From Cyanobacteria bacterium RI_101 (GTDB taxonomy: Bacteria > Cyanobacteriota > Cyanobacteriia > Cyanobacteriales > Microcystaceae), in contig WGLZ01000046.1 in assembly GCA_016471375.1 (NCBI GenBank), forward strand, positions 1 through 64,000: a DNA stretch of 64,000 nucleotides, in the 5' to 3' direction. Shown in pieces: positions 17,630 through 27,184 of this stretch. Position 1 is the stretch's first letter. The number at the start of each line of letters is the position of its first letter. The translations under genes and the position numbers were made by a program. The notes under the pieces were generated by a model that worked only from the letters and a program-made list of their open reading frames with translations, had not been told where the DNA came from and did no database searches.

Positions 17630-17862
17630 GGGGTTAGCTCCTAGGGAGGGGACTACCCGCCATTCTAGGCAACTTTCCAATAAAGAGCGCCGGTTAAGCG
17701 TAGACCCCCCCGCCCCTTCGAGGCGCTCCTCCGCCGACTTCTTGAGCCTGGGCAACCGCGTTGGTGGCTCGGTTAGCGGGATAGCCCGGTTATCGGTCGA
17801 AAAAGCGGGGGAATTTAGCCTAAGATTAACCCTAAGAGAACCCCGCGCCTTCCCCTTCGCCC

Positions 17863-19515
17863 ATGAATCCCCCCGCTCCTGTCTCCATTACGGAGCCTTG
17901 TCTGCTGGCGGCCATCGACATTGGCACCAACTCCGTCCACATGGTCATTGTTCGCATTGATCCCCTTTTGGCGACTTTCACCATTGTGGCCCGGGAAAAA
18001 GACACCGTCCGTCTGGGGGAACGAGACCCCAAAACTAATCAACTGGCCCCCGCGGCGATGCAGAGGGCCATGGCGGCGCTGAAACGGTGTCGAGATTTGG
18101 CGGAGAGCATGGGGGTGGAGCACATCATCGCCGTCGCCACCAGCGCCACCCGGGAAGCCAGCAACGGCGAAGATTTTCTGACGGAAATTGAAGCGGCGGT
18201 GGGTCTGCGGGTGGATTTAATCTCCGGGCAGGAAGAAGCCCGCCGCATTTATCTCGGCGTCCTCTCCGGCATGGATTTCCAGCACCAGCCCCGGATCTTG
18301 ATCGACATCGGCGGCGGCTCTACGGAGTTAATCCTGGCGGATAGCCAGGAACCCCGTTTTCTCAGTAGCACTAAAGTCGGCGCTGTGCGTCTCAGTCGAG
18401 ACTTCATTACCACCGACCCCATCAGTCCCAAGGAATTCGCGGCGCTTCGGGCCTATGTGCGGGGGATGCTGGAACGCCCCATTGAGGAGTTAAAAAGTTG
18501 TTACCGGGCCGGGGAAGCGCCAATTCTCCAGATGATCGGCACCTCCGGCACCATTGAAACCCTAGCCACCCTGGTCGCGTTACAAAAACAACGCTCCGCG
18601 CCCAGCCCCCTTCAGGGTTACCAAATCCAACGCCGGGAAATTCGGGATTGGGTTAAGCGTCTGGCCGCCATGCCCTACGCCGAACGTTTTGCTCTAGAAG
18701 GGCTATCGGACCGCAGGGCGGAAATTATTCTCGCCGGCGCCGTGATTTTATTAGAAGCCATGACCCTGCTGGAGCAGGAAACCCTGACCATCTGCGAGCG
18801 GGCCCTACGGGAGGGGATCATCGTGGATTGGATGCTCAGTCGCGGCTTGATCGACAATCGCCTACGCTTTCAGAGCGAAATTCGCCAGCGGAGCGTCCTC
18901 AAAATCGCCCATAAGTATCAAGTTAACCTGGGGCACGGAGAACGGGTCGCCCAATTCGCCCTCAGCTTCTTTGACCAACTCCAGGGACAACTCCACTACT
19001 GGGACTACGAAGAGCGCCAATGGCTTTGGGCCGCGGCTATCCTCCACAACTGCGGCATTTATATCAGCCATTCTTCCCACCACAAACATTCCTATTACCT
19101 CATCCGCAACGCCGAACTGCTGGGTTACCGGGAAATCGAACTGGAAATCATCGCCAACATCGCCCGCTACCACCGCAGAAGTCGTCCCAAAAAACGCCAC
19201 GACGCCTATATTAAACTTTCGGAACCCTACCGCCTGGCGGTGCGACAACTGAGCGCGCTTCTGCGGTTAGCCGTGGCCCTCGACCGCAGACAATGCGGCG
19301 CCGTTCAGGAAATGGACTGCAAATACGACCCGGAATACCGTCAACTCCATCTCCATCTGACCCCGGCCCAGAGAGAAGACGACTGCGCCTTGGAACTCTG
19401 GAGTCTGGAGTATAAAAAAGCGATCTTTGAAGAAGAGTTTGGAGTCAAGGTTATCGCCACCCTAGCGCCCCAATCCCTCGAAACCGACTTAAACCGGGCG
19501 CTTTCATGCCGTTAG
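17863..19515 (+). CDS. ppx: Exopolyphosphatase / Ppx-GppA family with HD domain
   Basis: The protein is 550 residues. The N-terminal half is the ASKHA-fold Ppx/GppA domain ([52 protein letters not shown]). From about residue 330 the C-terminal part looks like an HD-type helical domain ([20 protein letters not shown] with His-rich metal-like residues). It hydrolyses terminal phosphates of polyphosphate and possibly pppGpp. The 3' end overlaps the MBL-fold gene, suggesting co-translation. Confidence 0.93.
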   Translation: MNPPAPVSITEPCLLAAIDIGTNSVHMVIVRIDPLLATFTIVAREKDTVRLGERDPKTNQLAPAAMQRAMAALKRCRDLAESMGVEHIIAVATSATREASNGEDFLTEIEAAVGLRVDLISGQEEARRIYLGVLSGMDFQHQPRILIDIGGGSTELILADSQEPRFLSSTKVGAVRLSRDFITTDPISPKEFAALRAYVRGMLERPIEELKSCYRAGEAPILQMIGTSGTIETLATLVALQKQRSAPSPLQGYQIQRREIRDWVKRLAAMPYAERFALEGLSDRRAEIILAGAVILLEAMTLLEQETLTICERALREGIIVDWMLSRGLIDNRLRFQSEIRQRSVLKIAHKYQVNLGHGERVAQFALSFFDQLQGQLHYWDYEERQWLWAAAILHNCGIYISHSSHHKHSYYLIRNAELLGYREIELEIIANIARYHRRSRPKKRHDAYIKLSEPYRLAVRQLSALLRLAVALDRRQCGAVQEMDCKYDPEYRQLHLHLTPAQREDDCALELWSLEYKKAIFEEEFGVKVIATLAPQSLETDLNRALSCR

Positions 19516-20384
19516 CCCAGGGGTCTATGGCCAGCCCGGAAGCGGACTTCGAGATCCAGTTTTGGGGGGTGCGGGGCAGTATCCCCTGTCCCGGCGTCGA
19601 CACGGTGCGCTACGGCGGCAACACCTCCTGCGTGGAAATGCGGGTCGGGGGAGAGCGCCTCATTTTTGACGGCGGCACCGGCATTCGTTTGCTGGGGGAG
19701 AGCTTGCGGCGACGTTATCTTTGCCAAGGGATTCGGGGGCGTCTTTTTTTTACCCACACCCACTGGGATCATATCCAGGGCTTTCCCTTCTTCGCGCCGG
19801 CCTTTACCCGCGGCAATCACTTTAAAATCTACGGCGCTCCGACGCCCGACGGCGCCAGCATTAAACAGCGCCTACACGAACAAATGTTGCACCCCAATTT
19901 CCCCGTTCCTTTGCAAATTATGCAGGGAAATTTAGAGTTTTACGACTTAGATATCGGGGAAACTTTAGAGCTGAATTCGGGCATTACCGTCGAAAATCGT
20001 CCCCTCAATCATCCCGGCGAGGCGCTGGGTTATCGAGTGACCTGGGGAGAGCGCCGCGCGGCCTTTGTGACCGACACCGAGCATTTTTTAGACCGATTAG
20101 ATCCGAATGCGCTAGCCCTAGCCCAGGGGGTTGACGTCTTAATGATTGACGCCACCTACACCGACGAGGAATATTACGACCCCCAAGAGAGCAAAATCGG
20201 CTGGGGTCATAGCACTTGGCAAGAGGCGGTCAAAGTGGCCGAGGCGGCGGGAGCGAAACAGTTAGTCCTCTTCCACCACGATCCCGCCCATAGCGATAGT
20301 CAATTGGACGCCATTTTAGAGCAGGCCCGGCGGCGCTTTCCCAACACGATTTTGGCCCAGGAAGGCTTAACCTTGAGGCTGTAG
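19506..20384 (+). CDS. MBL-fold metal-dependent hydrolase
   Basis: The protein is 292 residues. It contains QFWGVRGSIPCPG, GGNTSCVEMRV, and the zinc-binding HTHWDHIQGFPFF motif near residue 85; later metal ligands are in NHPGEALGYRV, FVTDTEH and LFHHDPAHSD. This style is shared with cyanobacterial and other bacterial phosphodiesterase-like MBL proteins. The start overlaps the end of ppx by 10 bp. A second Met at 19527 has an AGGGG sequence just upstream and is an alternative start. Confidence 0.85.
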   Translation: MPLAQGSMASPEADFEIQFWGVRGSIPCPGVDTVRYGGNTSCVEMRVGGERLIFDGGTGIRLLGESLRRRYLCQGIRGRLFFTHTHWDHIQGFPFFAPAFTRGNHFKIYGAPTPDGASIKQRLHEQMLHPNFPVPLQIMQGNLEFYDLDIGETLELNSGITVENRPLNHPGEALGYRVTWGERRAAFVTDTEHFLDRLDPNALALAQGVDVLMIDATYTDEEYYDPQESKIGWGHSTWQEAVKVAEAAGAKQLVLFHHDPAHSDSQLDAILEQARRRFPNTILAQEGLTLRL

Positions 20385-20503
20385 CATTTACGAATTGGTG
20401 TTAAATGAAGAACGTGTAAACCCGTCGGACACCCAGACTCCTCTGTTGGTCAGGGCGCGTTAAAACCGCCGTCTGTTCGGACAATCGACCTCGCTGTCTG
20501 CTT

Positions 20504-21034
20504 TTAAATAACCTCTTCGGGTTCAAGCGCCTGGTAGGAGTCCTGAAAACACCAGCGCAGGAGCGCGGCGCCGACAGTCCATTTTGCCAACTCCAGACTC
20601 CAATAAAAACCGTGAAGGAGGACTAAAGCGCCGGGTAAACCGGGATCGGCGCCCATCTGACTCAGGCTAAAGGCCCAGCCGCTCAGGAGAGGGGTTAGCG
20701 CATAGGTTTGCGTTAGAGCAATCGCCAACAAAGCGCCGGCCAAAACTTGCGGCCAGGGGCCGGGATGACGGATTAAGCGTCCCTGGCGGGCGAGGACAAG
20801 GAAACCGGACAGACAAAGCGCCGCCAGCAGAAGTTCGAGGCGGTTAAATAGTCCAAAAAGGAGATAACCGGCCGCGGCAAAACCCGGTTGGGTCATCATC
20901 CCCGCGGCAAAGAGACCGGGCATCATAATCAGATCCATCGCAAGGCTAGCGCTGAGCCAAAAGCCGAGGGCGACCAAGAGCAGTAGAGGCCAGGATTGGG
21001 CCCGGGGGGCGGACGGAAGGGCGAAATTGAGCAT
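20504..21034 (-). CDS. Hypothetical four-span membrane protein
   Basis: The protein is 176 residues with about four hydrophobic segments (LLLLVALGFWLSASLAMDLI, YLLFGLFNRLELLLAAL, VLAGALLAIALTQTYAL, and a weaker one near LVLLHGFYWSLELAKW). The DLIMMPGLFAAGMM region resembles cyanobacterial DUF4149-like proteins, but this is not certain. It is convergent with the MBL gene. No functional inference is justified. Confidence 0.7.
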   Translation of the reverse strand: MLNFALPSAPRAQSWPLLLLVALGFWLSASLAMDLIMMPGLFAAGMMTQPGFAAAGYLLFGLFNRLELLLAALCLSGFLVLARQGRLIRHPGPWPQVLAGALLAIALTQTYALTPLLSGWAFSLSQMGADPGLPGALVLLHGFYWSLELAKWTVGAALLRWCFQDSYQALEPEEVI

Positions 21035-21262
21035 AATTTCTTAGGTATTTACTCACTTTGAGGGAAAGAGATCCCCTAATCTCTTCATTATTACGGCGCT
21101 GACTCGTTCTCGAAGCGGAGGCGTAATATATCTTTATACAAGTCTCAAACTGCTGGACGGGTCGCCTGAAACGTCGCCTTTAACACGATTGGTTTACTTG
21201 CTTTGAGCGCGGCGCTAGAGTAAAACGTAAGTTTTTTAAGTAAACTCTGCTCCATAATTCCA

Positions 21263-24200
21263 ATGAGTAACCTCAGCCCATCCGAACCCACTCCTTTGCT
21301 TTTGAGCTTAGACAAAAACCCAACGGCTGTTTCAGCTAAGTTGAGTTCCGATTTGTGGGAATTAGCCGTTGCTTCTCCTTTAGCGCCCCGGACTCAAGCC
21401 GCGGCAGGACTGAAGATCGCCACCGCTGATTATTGGCAGGCTGGGGGCGGTAGCTTAGCCGTGGAAGCGACCGCCGTCGCTAGCGCCGAGCGCCTCCTGG
21501 CGCAACTCCAGTCCCTTGGTTTAGAACAGGGCGCCCACTGGGGGAAGGTCGTTTCCGGGCTTTTGCCCATGGCGGCCTTAGCGCAAGTCGCCGAATTGGA
21601 GAACCTCGGCTTTTTGCGGCCGGTCTATCGTCCCGTCACCAACGCCCTTCAGGTTAATCCCAAGACCATCGGCGCCGAGACCAACGCCGGAAGCGCCGTC
21701 AGTCAAGGGGACATCGCTCAACGGTCTAACCTGGCTCGCTCCCAATTTGGCGTCAACGGCGCCGGAATTACGGTGGGCATTTTATCCGACAGTTACAACA
21801 ATTTGGGGGGCGAGGCGGCGGATATCGCCAGCGGCGATCTGCCCGCGGGAGTCATCGTTCTCGACGATCTCCCGAGCGGCGGCTCCGACGAAGGCCGGGC
21901 CATGTTGCAAATTGTTTACGATGTCGCGCCGGGGGCGACGTTAGCCTTTGCCACCGCTTTCACGGGTCAAGCCAATTTTGCCCAGAATATTATTAATTTA
22001 GCTAAACCCCTGGCCCAGGGCGGCGCCGGCGCCGAGGTCATTGTGGACGATATTATTTATTTCAGCGAACCCTTTTTTCAGGACGGTATTATCGCCCAGG
22101 CGGTGGATCAGGTGGCGGCGGCGGGTGTGGCCTATTTTTCCTCCGCGGGCAATAACGCCGACGCCTCCTATGAAAGCGTCTTTGTTCCGGGCTTGACTCA
22201 GGGAAACTATACCTTTCACGACTTCAATCCCGGCGCCGGGGTGGATATCTACCAAAACATCGTCCTCAATAATGGGGAATTTTCCCCTGTTTTCCAGTGG
22301 GACCAGCCCTTCGCCTCCGCCGGCGGCGCGGGCGCTCAGAGCGACTTGGATATTTTTATTTTTCTCGACAATAACAACGACGGGAACCCCGAAACCCTCT
22401 TAACCTCCAGCGCCGATAGTAACCTCGGCGCCGACGCCTTTGAATTTGTCAGCGTTTCCGGGACGGGAACCGCGTTTTTTGCCATCGGCAAGTTCAACTC
22501 AGCGGGGGGGCCTGATCCGGGGTTAATTAAGTACGTCGATTTCGGCTTTAACAACACAGTCGAGTTTGCCACCAACAGTTCCACCTCCTACGGCCATAGC
22601 CAAGCCGCCGGGGGTCAGGGCGTCGGCGCCGCTTTCTATCGCAATACGCCAGCCTTTGGGGTTAATCCGCCCCAGCCGGAATCCTTTACCTCCCTCGGCG
22701 GCGCGCCTATCCTCTTCGATGTTCAGGGCAACCGTTTAGCCGTCCCCGAGATCCGCAATCAACCGGCCATTACCGCGCCGGACGGGGTGGATACCACTTT
22801 CTTTGGCTCCGACGTCGAGGGCAATGGACGCCCCAATTTCTTTGGCACCTCCGCCTCCGCCCCTTCCGCCGCCGGAGCCGCCGCTCTGCTCCGTCAAGCT
22901 GTTCCCAGCGCGACCAATCAAGAGATCTACGCCGCTCTCCAGAATACGGCGCTGGATATGAACGCGCCCGGCTATGATTTCCTCACCGGCGCCGGTCTCA
23001 TTCAAGTGGACGCGGCCCTTGCGGCGCTGGTGGGGGAAGAGGATTTACCGGAAATTAACGTCGTCGCCTCCGACGCCACAGCGGCGGAAACCTTAGCGGG
23101 ACAGACTTTGAACCGGGGGCAGTTTCGTTTTACCCGCACAGGGGATACCAGTTCTCCTCTCACGGTGAACTTTACCTTGGGGGGCGAGGCGACCAACGGA
23201 GTCGATCACAACACCTTTAATTTATTCGTGACCTTTAACGCGGGTCAGAGTAGTCGTAATCTCAACCTGACTCCCATCGACGACGCTCTGACGGAGGGAA
23301 CGGAAACCCGGAGTTTAACCCTCAGCCCCGGCGCTAACTACAGCATCGGCGGTAACGCCAGCGCCGAGATTCAAATTCTGGACAATGATACTGTCGCCTT
23401 GCCGGTGATTACCGTCGCCGCCACAGACGCCGCGGCGGCGGAAACTCTAGCGGGACAGACGGCGAACCGGGGGCAGTTTCGTTTTACCCGCGCGGGAGAT
23501 ACCAGTTCTCCTTTGACGGTGAATTTCTCCATCGACGGCACCGCCACCAACGGCGTCGACTTTAACCCCCTACCCGCCAGCGTCACTTTTAACGCGGGCC
23601 AAAGTTCTCGGACGTTAGGGGTGATTATCAAAGACGACGCCCTGGCGGAAGGGACAGAGACTGTGATTCTGAGTTTGGAAAGCGGCGCCGGCTATAGCGT
23701 GGGAGCGCCGTCTATCGCGTCGGTGGACATCTTAGACAATGAAACGGCCGCTCTGCCCAGCGTTAACCTAACGGCCAACTGGAGCGGGGTCAGCGAAGAC
23801 GGTGGGACCTCCTTGATCTATACCGTTACCCGCTCTGGCTCTACCGCCAATCCCCTGACGGTGAACTTTAGCCTAGGGGGCGGCGCCGAAAATGGCTCAG
23901 ACTACGTCCTAAGCGGCGCCGGCGCCGGGCAAATTACCTTCGCTAGCGGTCAAAGCTCCGTCCTCCTTGTCCTCGATCCCTTGACGGACGGGGTGAAGGA
24001 AGCTAATGAGACCATTGAGCTAACCCTCCTGCCCGGCGCCGGTTACGAGCTTGGCTCCTCCAGTTCCGCGACGACGACGATTCTCAACGACGACGGCGTC
24101 TTTAACCAGAAGGGCACCCCCGGCGACGACGTTATGGAAGCGGGAGCCACTCGCATTCTGACGGGTCGGGCCGGTCAGGATATTCTCATCGGCGGCGCCG

Positions 24201-24559
24201 GCCCGGACAGTCTCATTGGCGGCCCGGGGGCGGATACCTTAACCGGCGGCGCTAATTTTGATACCTTTTCCTTTAATACGCCGGGGGAAGGCGTCGATAC
24301 CCTCACCGACTTTAACCCCCTTGAAGACCTGATCCAGGTTTCCGCCGCAGGCTTCGGCGCCGGTTTAACGCCTGGGGAAACCTTAGCGCCGGAGCAATTC
24401 AGCCTCGGCGCGTTAACCCCGGCCACCCGCTTTATTTTTGATGGGACAACCGGTCAGCTTGGGTTTGACCCCGACGGCTCCGGCGCCGTTTCTCCCCAAT
24501 CCTTCGCCGCGCTGAGTCCTGGTTTGAATTTGACTGAGGAGAATATTTTAGTGGTCTAG
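21263..24559 (+). CDS. Large secreted subtilase-like protein with Calx-beta and RTX repeats
   Basis: The protein is 1098 residues. Residues ~160-590 form an S8-like peptidase: Asp in VGILSDSYNN (~176), Asn in SSAGNNAD (~296), and the nucleophile Ser in FFGTSASAPSAAGAAALL (~528). Where subtilisins have the catalytic His (HGTHVAG), this protein has SDEGRAMLQIVYDVAPG, with Glu and no His. Three Calx-beta domains follow (about 592-709, 711-826, 831-941), the first two sharing TLAGQTxNRGQFRFTR. Then come RTX nonapeptide repeats (LIGGAGPDSLIGGPGADTL). No N-terminal signal peptide is obvious, so type I secretion is likely. Probably a cell-surface or extracellular calcium-stabilised protease or adhesin. 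Confidence 0.85.
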   Translation: MSNLSPSEPTPLLLSLDKNPTAVSAKLSSDLWELAVASPLAPRTQAAAGLKIATADYWQAGGGSLAVEATAVASAERLLAQLQSLGLEQGAHWGKVVSGLLPMAALAQVAELENLGFLRPVYRPVTNALQVNPKTIGAETNAGSAVSQGDIAQRSNLARSQFGVNGAGITVGILSDSYNNLGGEAADIASGDLPAGVIVLDDLPSGGSDEGRAMLQIVYDVAPGATLAFATAFTGQANFAQNIINLAKPLAQGGAGAEVIVDDIIYFSEPFFQDGIIAQAVDQVAAAGVAYFSSAGNNADASYESVFVPGLTQGNYTFHDFNPGAGVDIYQNIVLNNGEFSPVFQWDQPFASAGGAGAQSDLDIFIFLDNNNDGNPETLLTSSADSNLGADAFEFVSVSGTGTAFFAIGKFNSAGGPDPGLIKYVDFGFNNTVEFATNSSTSYGHSQAAGGQGVGAAFYRNTPAFGVNPPQPESFTSLGGAPILFDVQGNRLAVPEIRNQPAITAPDGVDTTFFGSDVEGNGRPNFFGTSASAPSAAGAAALLRQAVPSATNQEIYAALQNTALDMNAPGYDFLTGAGLIQVDAALAALVGEEDLPEINVVASDATAAETLAGQTLNRGQFRFTRTGDTSSPLTVNFTLGGEATNGVDHNTFNLFVTFNAGQSSRNLNLTPIDDALTEGTETRSLTLSPGANYSIGGNASAEIQILDNDTVALPVITVAATDAAAAETLAGQTANRGQFRFTRAGDTSSPLTVNFSIDGTATNGVDFNPLPASVTFNAGQSSRTLGVIIKDDALAEGTETVILSLESGAGYSVGAPSIASVDILDNETAALPSVNLTANWSGVSEDGGTSLIYTVTRSGSTANPLTVNFSLGGGAENGSDYVLSGAGAGQITFASGQSSVLLVLDPLTDGVKEANETIELTLLPGAGYELGSSSSATTTILNDDGVFNQKGTPGDDVMEAGATRILTGRAGQDILIGGAGPDSLIGGPGADTLTGGANFDTFSFNTPGEGVDTLTDFNPLEDLIQVSAAGFGAGLTPGETLAPEQFSLGALTPATRFIFDGTTGQLGFDPDGSGAVSPQSFAALSPGLNLTEENILVV

Positions 24560-24669
24560 ACGTCAAGGCTTTTGTATTGAAGGGAAGTTTTCCCCTGTCC
24601 AAGGGGGGGATGTACAATAACGTCTAACCCTCAGCATTTCTCGCCGCGTTTCAGGAGTCCGGGTTAGCC

Positions 24670-27159
24670 ATGACGATGCCAGAAGACCTGATTTGGCTCC
24701 GGGAACGGAGCGAACTGAGTCGTTTTCCCCAGGAGATTTTAGAAGCGCTAGCGCCCCGTTTACAGGTGTTAACCTTCAGCGCCGGAGAGACGATCATCGA
24801 AGCGGAGCAGGTCCCCCAAGGATTGTATATCCTTAAATCCGGGCGTCTGGAGCGGGGAGCGGAGGGGTTGGGACTTTTGCCCGGCGCCGTCTTAAATTTA
24901 CGGACGTTAATCTTAGGTAAAACCGTCGAAGCGCCAGCCCGGGCGGTGGAGGACTGTCAGGTCTGGTTTTTGCCCGCGGCGGATTTCCGGGAACTCTGCG
25001 CCCAATTTCCCCAAATTTTACAAATTGTCTCCCAGGTCTTGGCCCAGGAAGCGGAAGATCTGGCCCGACGGTTATCGGCGGAGCAGGAGCGCCAGGATAT
25101 TCTCCGGCCCTACCTGGTGCCCCGAGCCAAGCGCAATATCATGGGCAAAAGCCGTTACGCCGTCAAACTGCGGGAGCAAATTAAAGCCTCTGCGGAGAGT
25201 CGGGAGCCGGCGCTGATTTTTGGCGAGCCGGGGTTGGAAAAGGACAATACTTGTGCTCTCATTCATTTTCGCCCGGACACCGCGGCGCCGATGGTTAAGG
25301 TCAATTGCGCTTCTTTGAATATTACGGGCAAGGAGCTTTTTGGCCAGACCGGGGGAAAACCGGGGCTACTGGCGGCGCTGGGAACCGGAACGTTATTGCT
25401 GAACAATATCCAAGAACTGCCGCCCCAACTCTTTCCCGCCATCGCCGAATTGATTACCCAGGGCCGTTATCGTCCGGTCAGCCCGCCGGGGGAACCCCTG
25501 GGGGAGTGGCAAACCCATCAAGCCCGGATTTTGGCCATTTCCGAAACGATTATTCCGGCGCTGACGCCGCTTTTTCCCATCACCATCAAAATTCCGCCCC
25601 TGCGGGTCAGGAAAGCGGACATTGAAGACTACGCCCATTATTACATCGGCTTAACCTGCCACGCCAAAGGCATTCATCCGGCGCCTATCGCCCCGGAGGC
25701 CCTACGGCGACTGCAAGCCTACGATTTTCCCAACAATCTGCGGGAGTTGGCCAACCTGGTGGAGCGGGCGGTGACCCAACTGGAGGGCGCGCCCCAAATT
25801 ACCGAAGAAATTATCTGGCCCTCCCAGAGCAAGAAAAAACAATTTCGCTGGAATTTGCTCAACCCCTATCCCCAACTGCGGCGCTTTTTGCGGAGCGCCT
25901 GGTGGCCCGACCGGCTGAATTACGGGATTACGGTTTGGCTCTTCCCGCTAATTGTGGGGATTTTGTGGTTTGGCCCCCAGCGCCGGTCGGAGAATTTTGC
26001 CCTGAATCTCTTCTGGGCCTGGTGGTGGCCTTTGGTTCTCATCGGCTTTCCTTTCGTCGGGCGCCTCTGGTGCGCGGTCTGCCCCTTTATGATCTACGGG
26101 GAAATCACTCAAAAATTGCGGCTCTGGCTGATTCCCCAACCCTTGCAAAAGTGGCCCCGGGCCGAGGCGGAGGCCTACGGCGGCTGGTTTCTCTTTGGGC
26201 TGTTCGCGCTCATCCTCCTCTGGGAAGAACTTTGGCATTTGCAAGATACGGCTTACCTATCCGCGTGTTTACTTCTGTTGATCACCGCCGGCGCCATGAT
26301 TTTTTCGGCGCTCTTCGAACGGCGCTTTTGGTGTCGCTACCTCTGTCCCATCGGGGGCATGAACGGCATGTTCGCTAAATTAGCCGTCACGGAATTGCGG
26401 GCCCAACAGGGCACCTGCTCGGCGGAGTGTAATACTTATCAATGCTATAAAGGCGGCCCCCAACTGGGGGAAGGGCAGGAGACCCTGGGGTGTCCCCTCT
26501 ACTCCCACCCGGCCCAGTTGGAAGACAACCGGGATTGCGTCCTTTGTATGACTTGTCTCAAGGCCTGTCCCCATCGCTCCGTGGAGTTTAACCTCCGCCC
26601 CCCGGCCATCGAACTCTGGACCACCCACGCGCCCCGGGCCTACGAAGCGGCGTTGTTATTTCTCCTGCTAGATAGCGTCTTTCTGCGGCGCTTAACGGAA
26701 ATCAACTGGGAATGGGGACTGGGTTGGGATCTGATTCAGTTTAATAGTCACGCTTTGGCGGCGCTGGCGTGTTTATTTTTACCGGCTCTAGCGCCGTTCT
26801 TAACCTATCGATTAATTTCAGGACCTAAACTAAACTTTATTACCCTAGCCTATGGCTACTTACCCCTGGCGCTAGCGGCCAATCTAGCCCACTATCTGCG
26901 TCTGGGGTTGGGGGAAGGCGGTCATCTTCTTCCCCTCGTTCCTCTAACCTTTGGGTTGGAGGCTCAGAGTTGGCCTACGGTCGCGGCGAACCCGGCGGTG
27001 ATCGCTTTTTTGCAGGGAACGGTTTTAATCCTCGGGGTTCTCTGGTCAATGTTTGTCACTCAAAAAATTGGCAAACTTCCTTTCCGGCGCCTCTGGCCCC
27101 AACATTTAACCCTCGTCGCCTTCGCCTTCGCGCTAGCTCAGATGATTGTCGGGTATTAA
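24670..27159 (+). CDS. CNB - degenerate sigma54-type AAA - membrane polyferredoxin fusion
   Basis: The protein is 829 residues. Residues ~12-130 resemble a cyclic-nucleotide-binding fold (LTFSAGETIIEAEQVPQGLY). Residues ~155-385 match the AAA domain of sigma-54 activators (MVKVNCASLN, ELFGQ, IPPLRVRKADIEDYA, YDFPNNLRELANLVERA). The Walker A site is replaced by FGEPGLEKDN, Walker B by TLLLNNIQ, and the GAFTGA loop is missing. From ~415 it is a membrane protein of NapH/CcoG style with several spans and Cys motifs WCAVCP, FWCRYLCP, CSAECNTYQC and CVLCMTCLKACP, expected to bind 4Fe-4S clusters. There is no DNA-binding HTH. It is likely a membrane redox sensor or electron carrier. A GGDEF gene follows at once. 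Confidence 0.85.
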   Translation: MTMPEDLIWLRERSELSRFPQEILEALAPRLQVLTFSAGETIIEAEQVPQGLYILKSGRLERGAEGLGLLPGAVLNLRTLILGKTVEAPARAVEDCQVWFLPAADFRELCAQFPQILQIVSQVLAQEAEDLARRLSAEQERQDILRPYLVPRAKRNIMGKSRYAVKLREQIKASAESREPALIFGEPGLEKDNTCALIHFRPDTAAPMVKVNCASLNITGKELFGQTGGKPGLLAALGTGTLLLNNIQELPPQLFPAIAELITQGRYRPVSPPGEPLGEWQTHQARILAISETIIPALTPLFPITIKIPPLRVRKADIEDYAHYYIGLTCHAKGIHPAPIAPEALRRLQAYDFPNNLRELANLVERAVTQLEGAPQITEEIIWPSQSKKKQFRWNLLNPYPQLRRFLRSAWWPDRLNYGITVWLFPLIVGILWFGPQRRSENFALNLFWAWWWPLVLIGFPFVGRLWCAVCPFMIYGEITQKLRLWLIPQPLQKWPRAEAEAYGGWFLFGLFALILLWEELWHLQDTAYLSACLLLLITAGAMIFSALFERRFWCRYLCPIGGMNGMFAKLAVTELRAQQGTCSAECNTYQCYKGGPQLGEGQETLGCPLYSHPAQLEDNRDCVLCMTCLKACPHRSVEFNLRPPAIELWTTHAPRAYEAALLFLLLDSVFLRRLTEINWEWGLGWDLIQFNSHALAALACLFLPALAPFLTYRLISGPKLNFITLAYGYLPLALAANLAHYLRLGLGEGGHLLPLVPLTFGLEAQSWPTVAANPAVIAFLQGTVLILGVLWSMFVTQKIGKLPFRRLWPQHLTLVAFAFALAQMIVGY

Positions 27160-27184
27160 CCTTCGCTCCTCCCAGGGGGTTTCT

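Noticed and set aside
24670-27159. Calling the fusion protein a sigma-54 transcription activator
   Set aside because: Walker A, Walker B and GAFTGA are missing, there is no HTH, and the second half is a membrane iron-sulfur protein.
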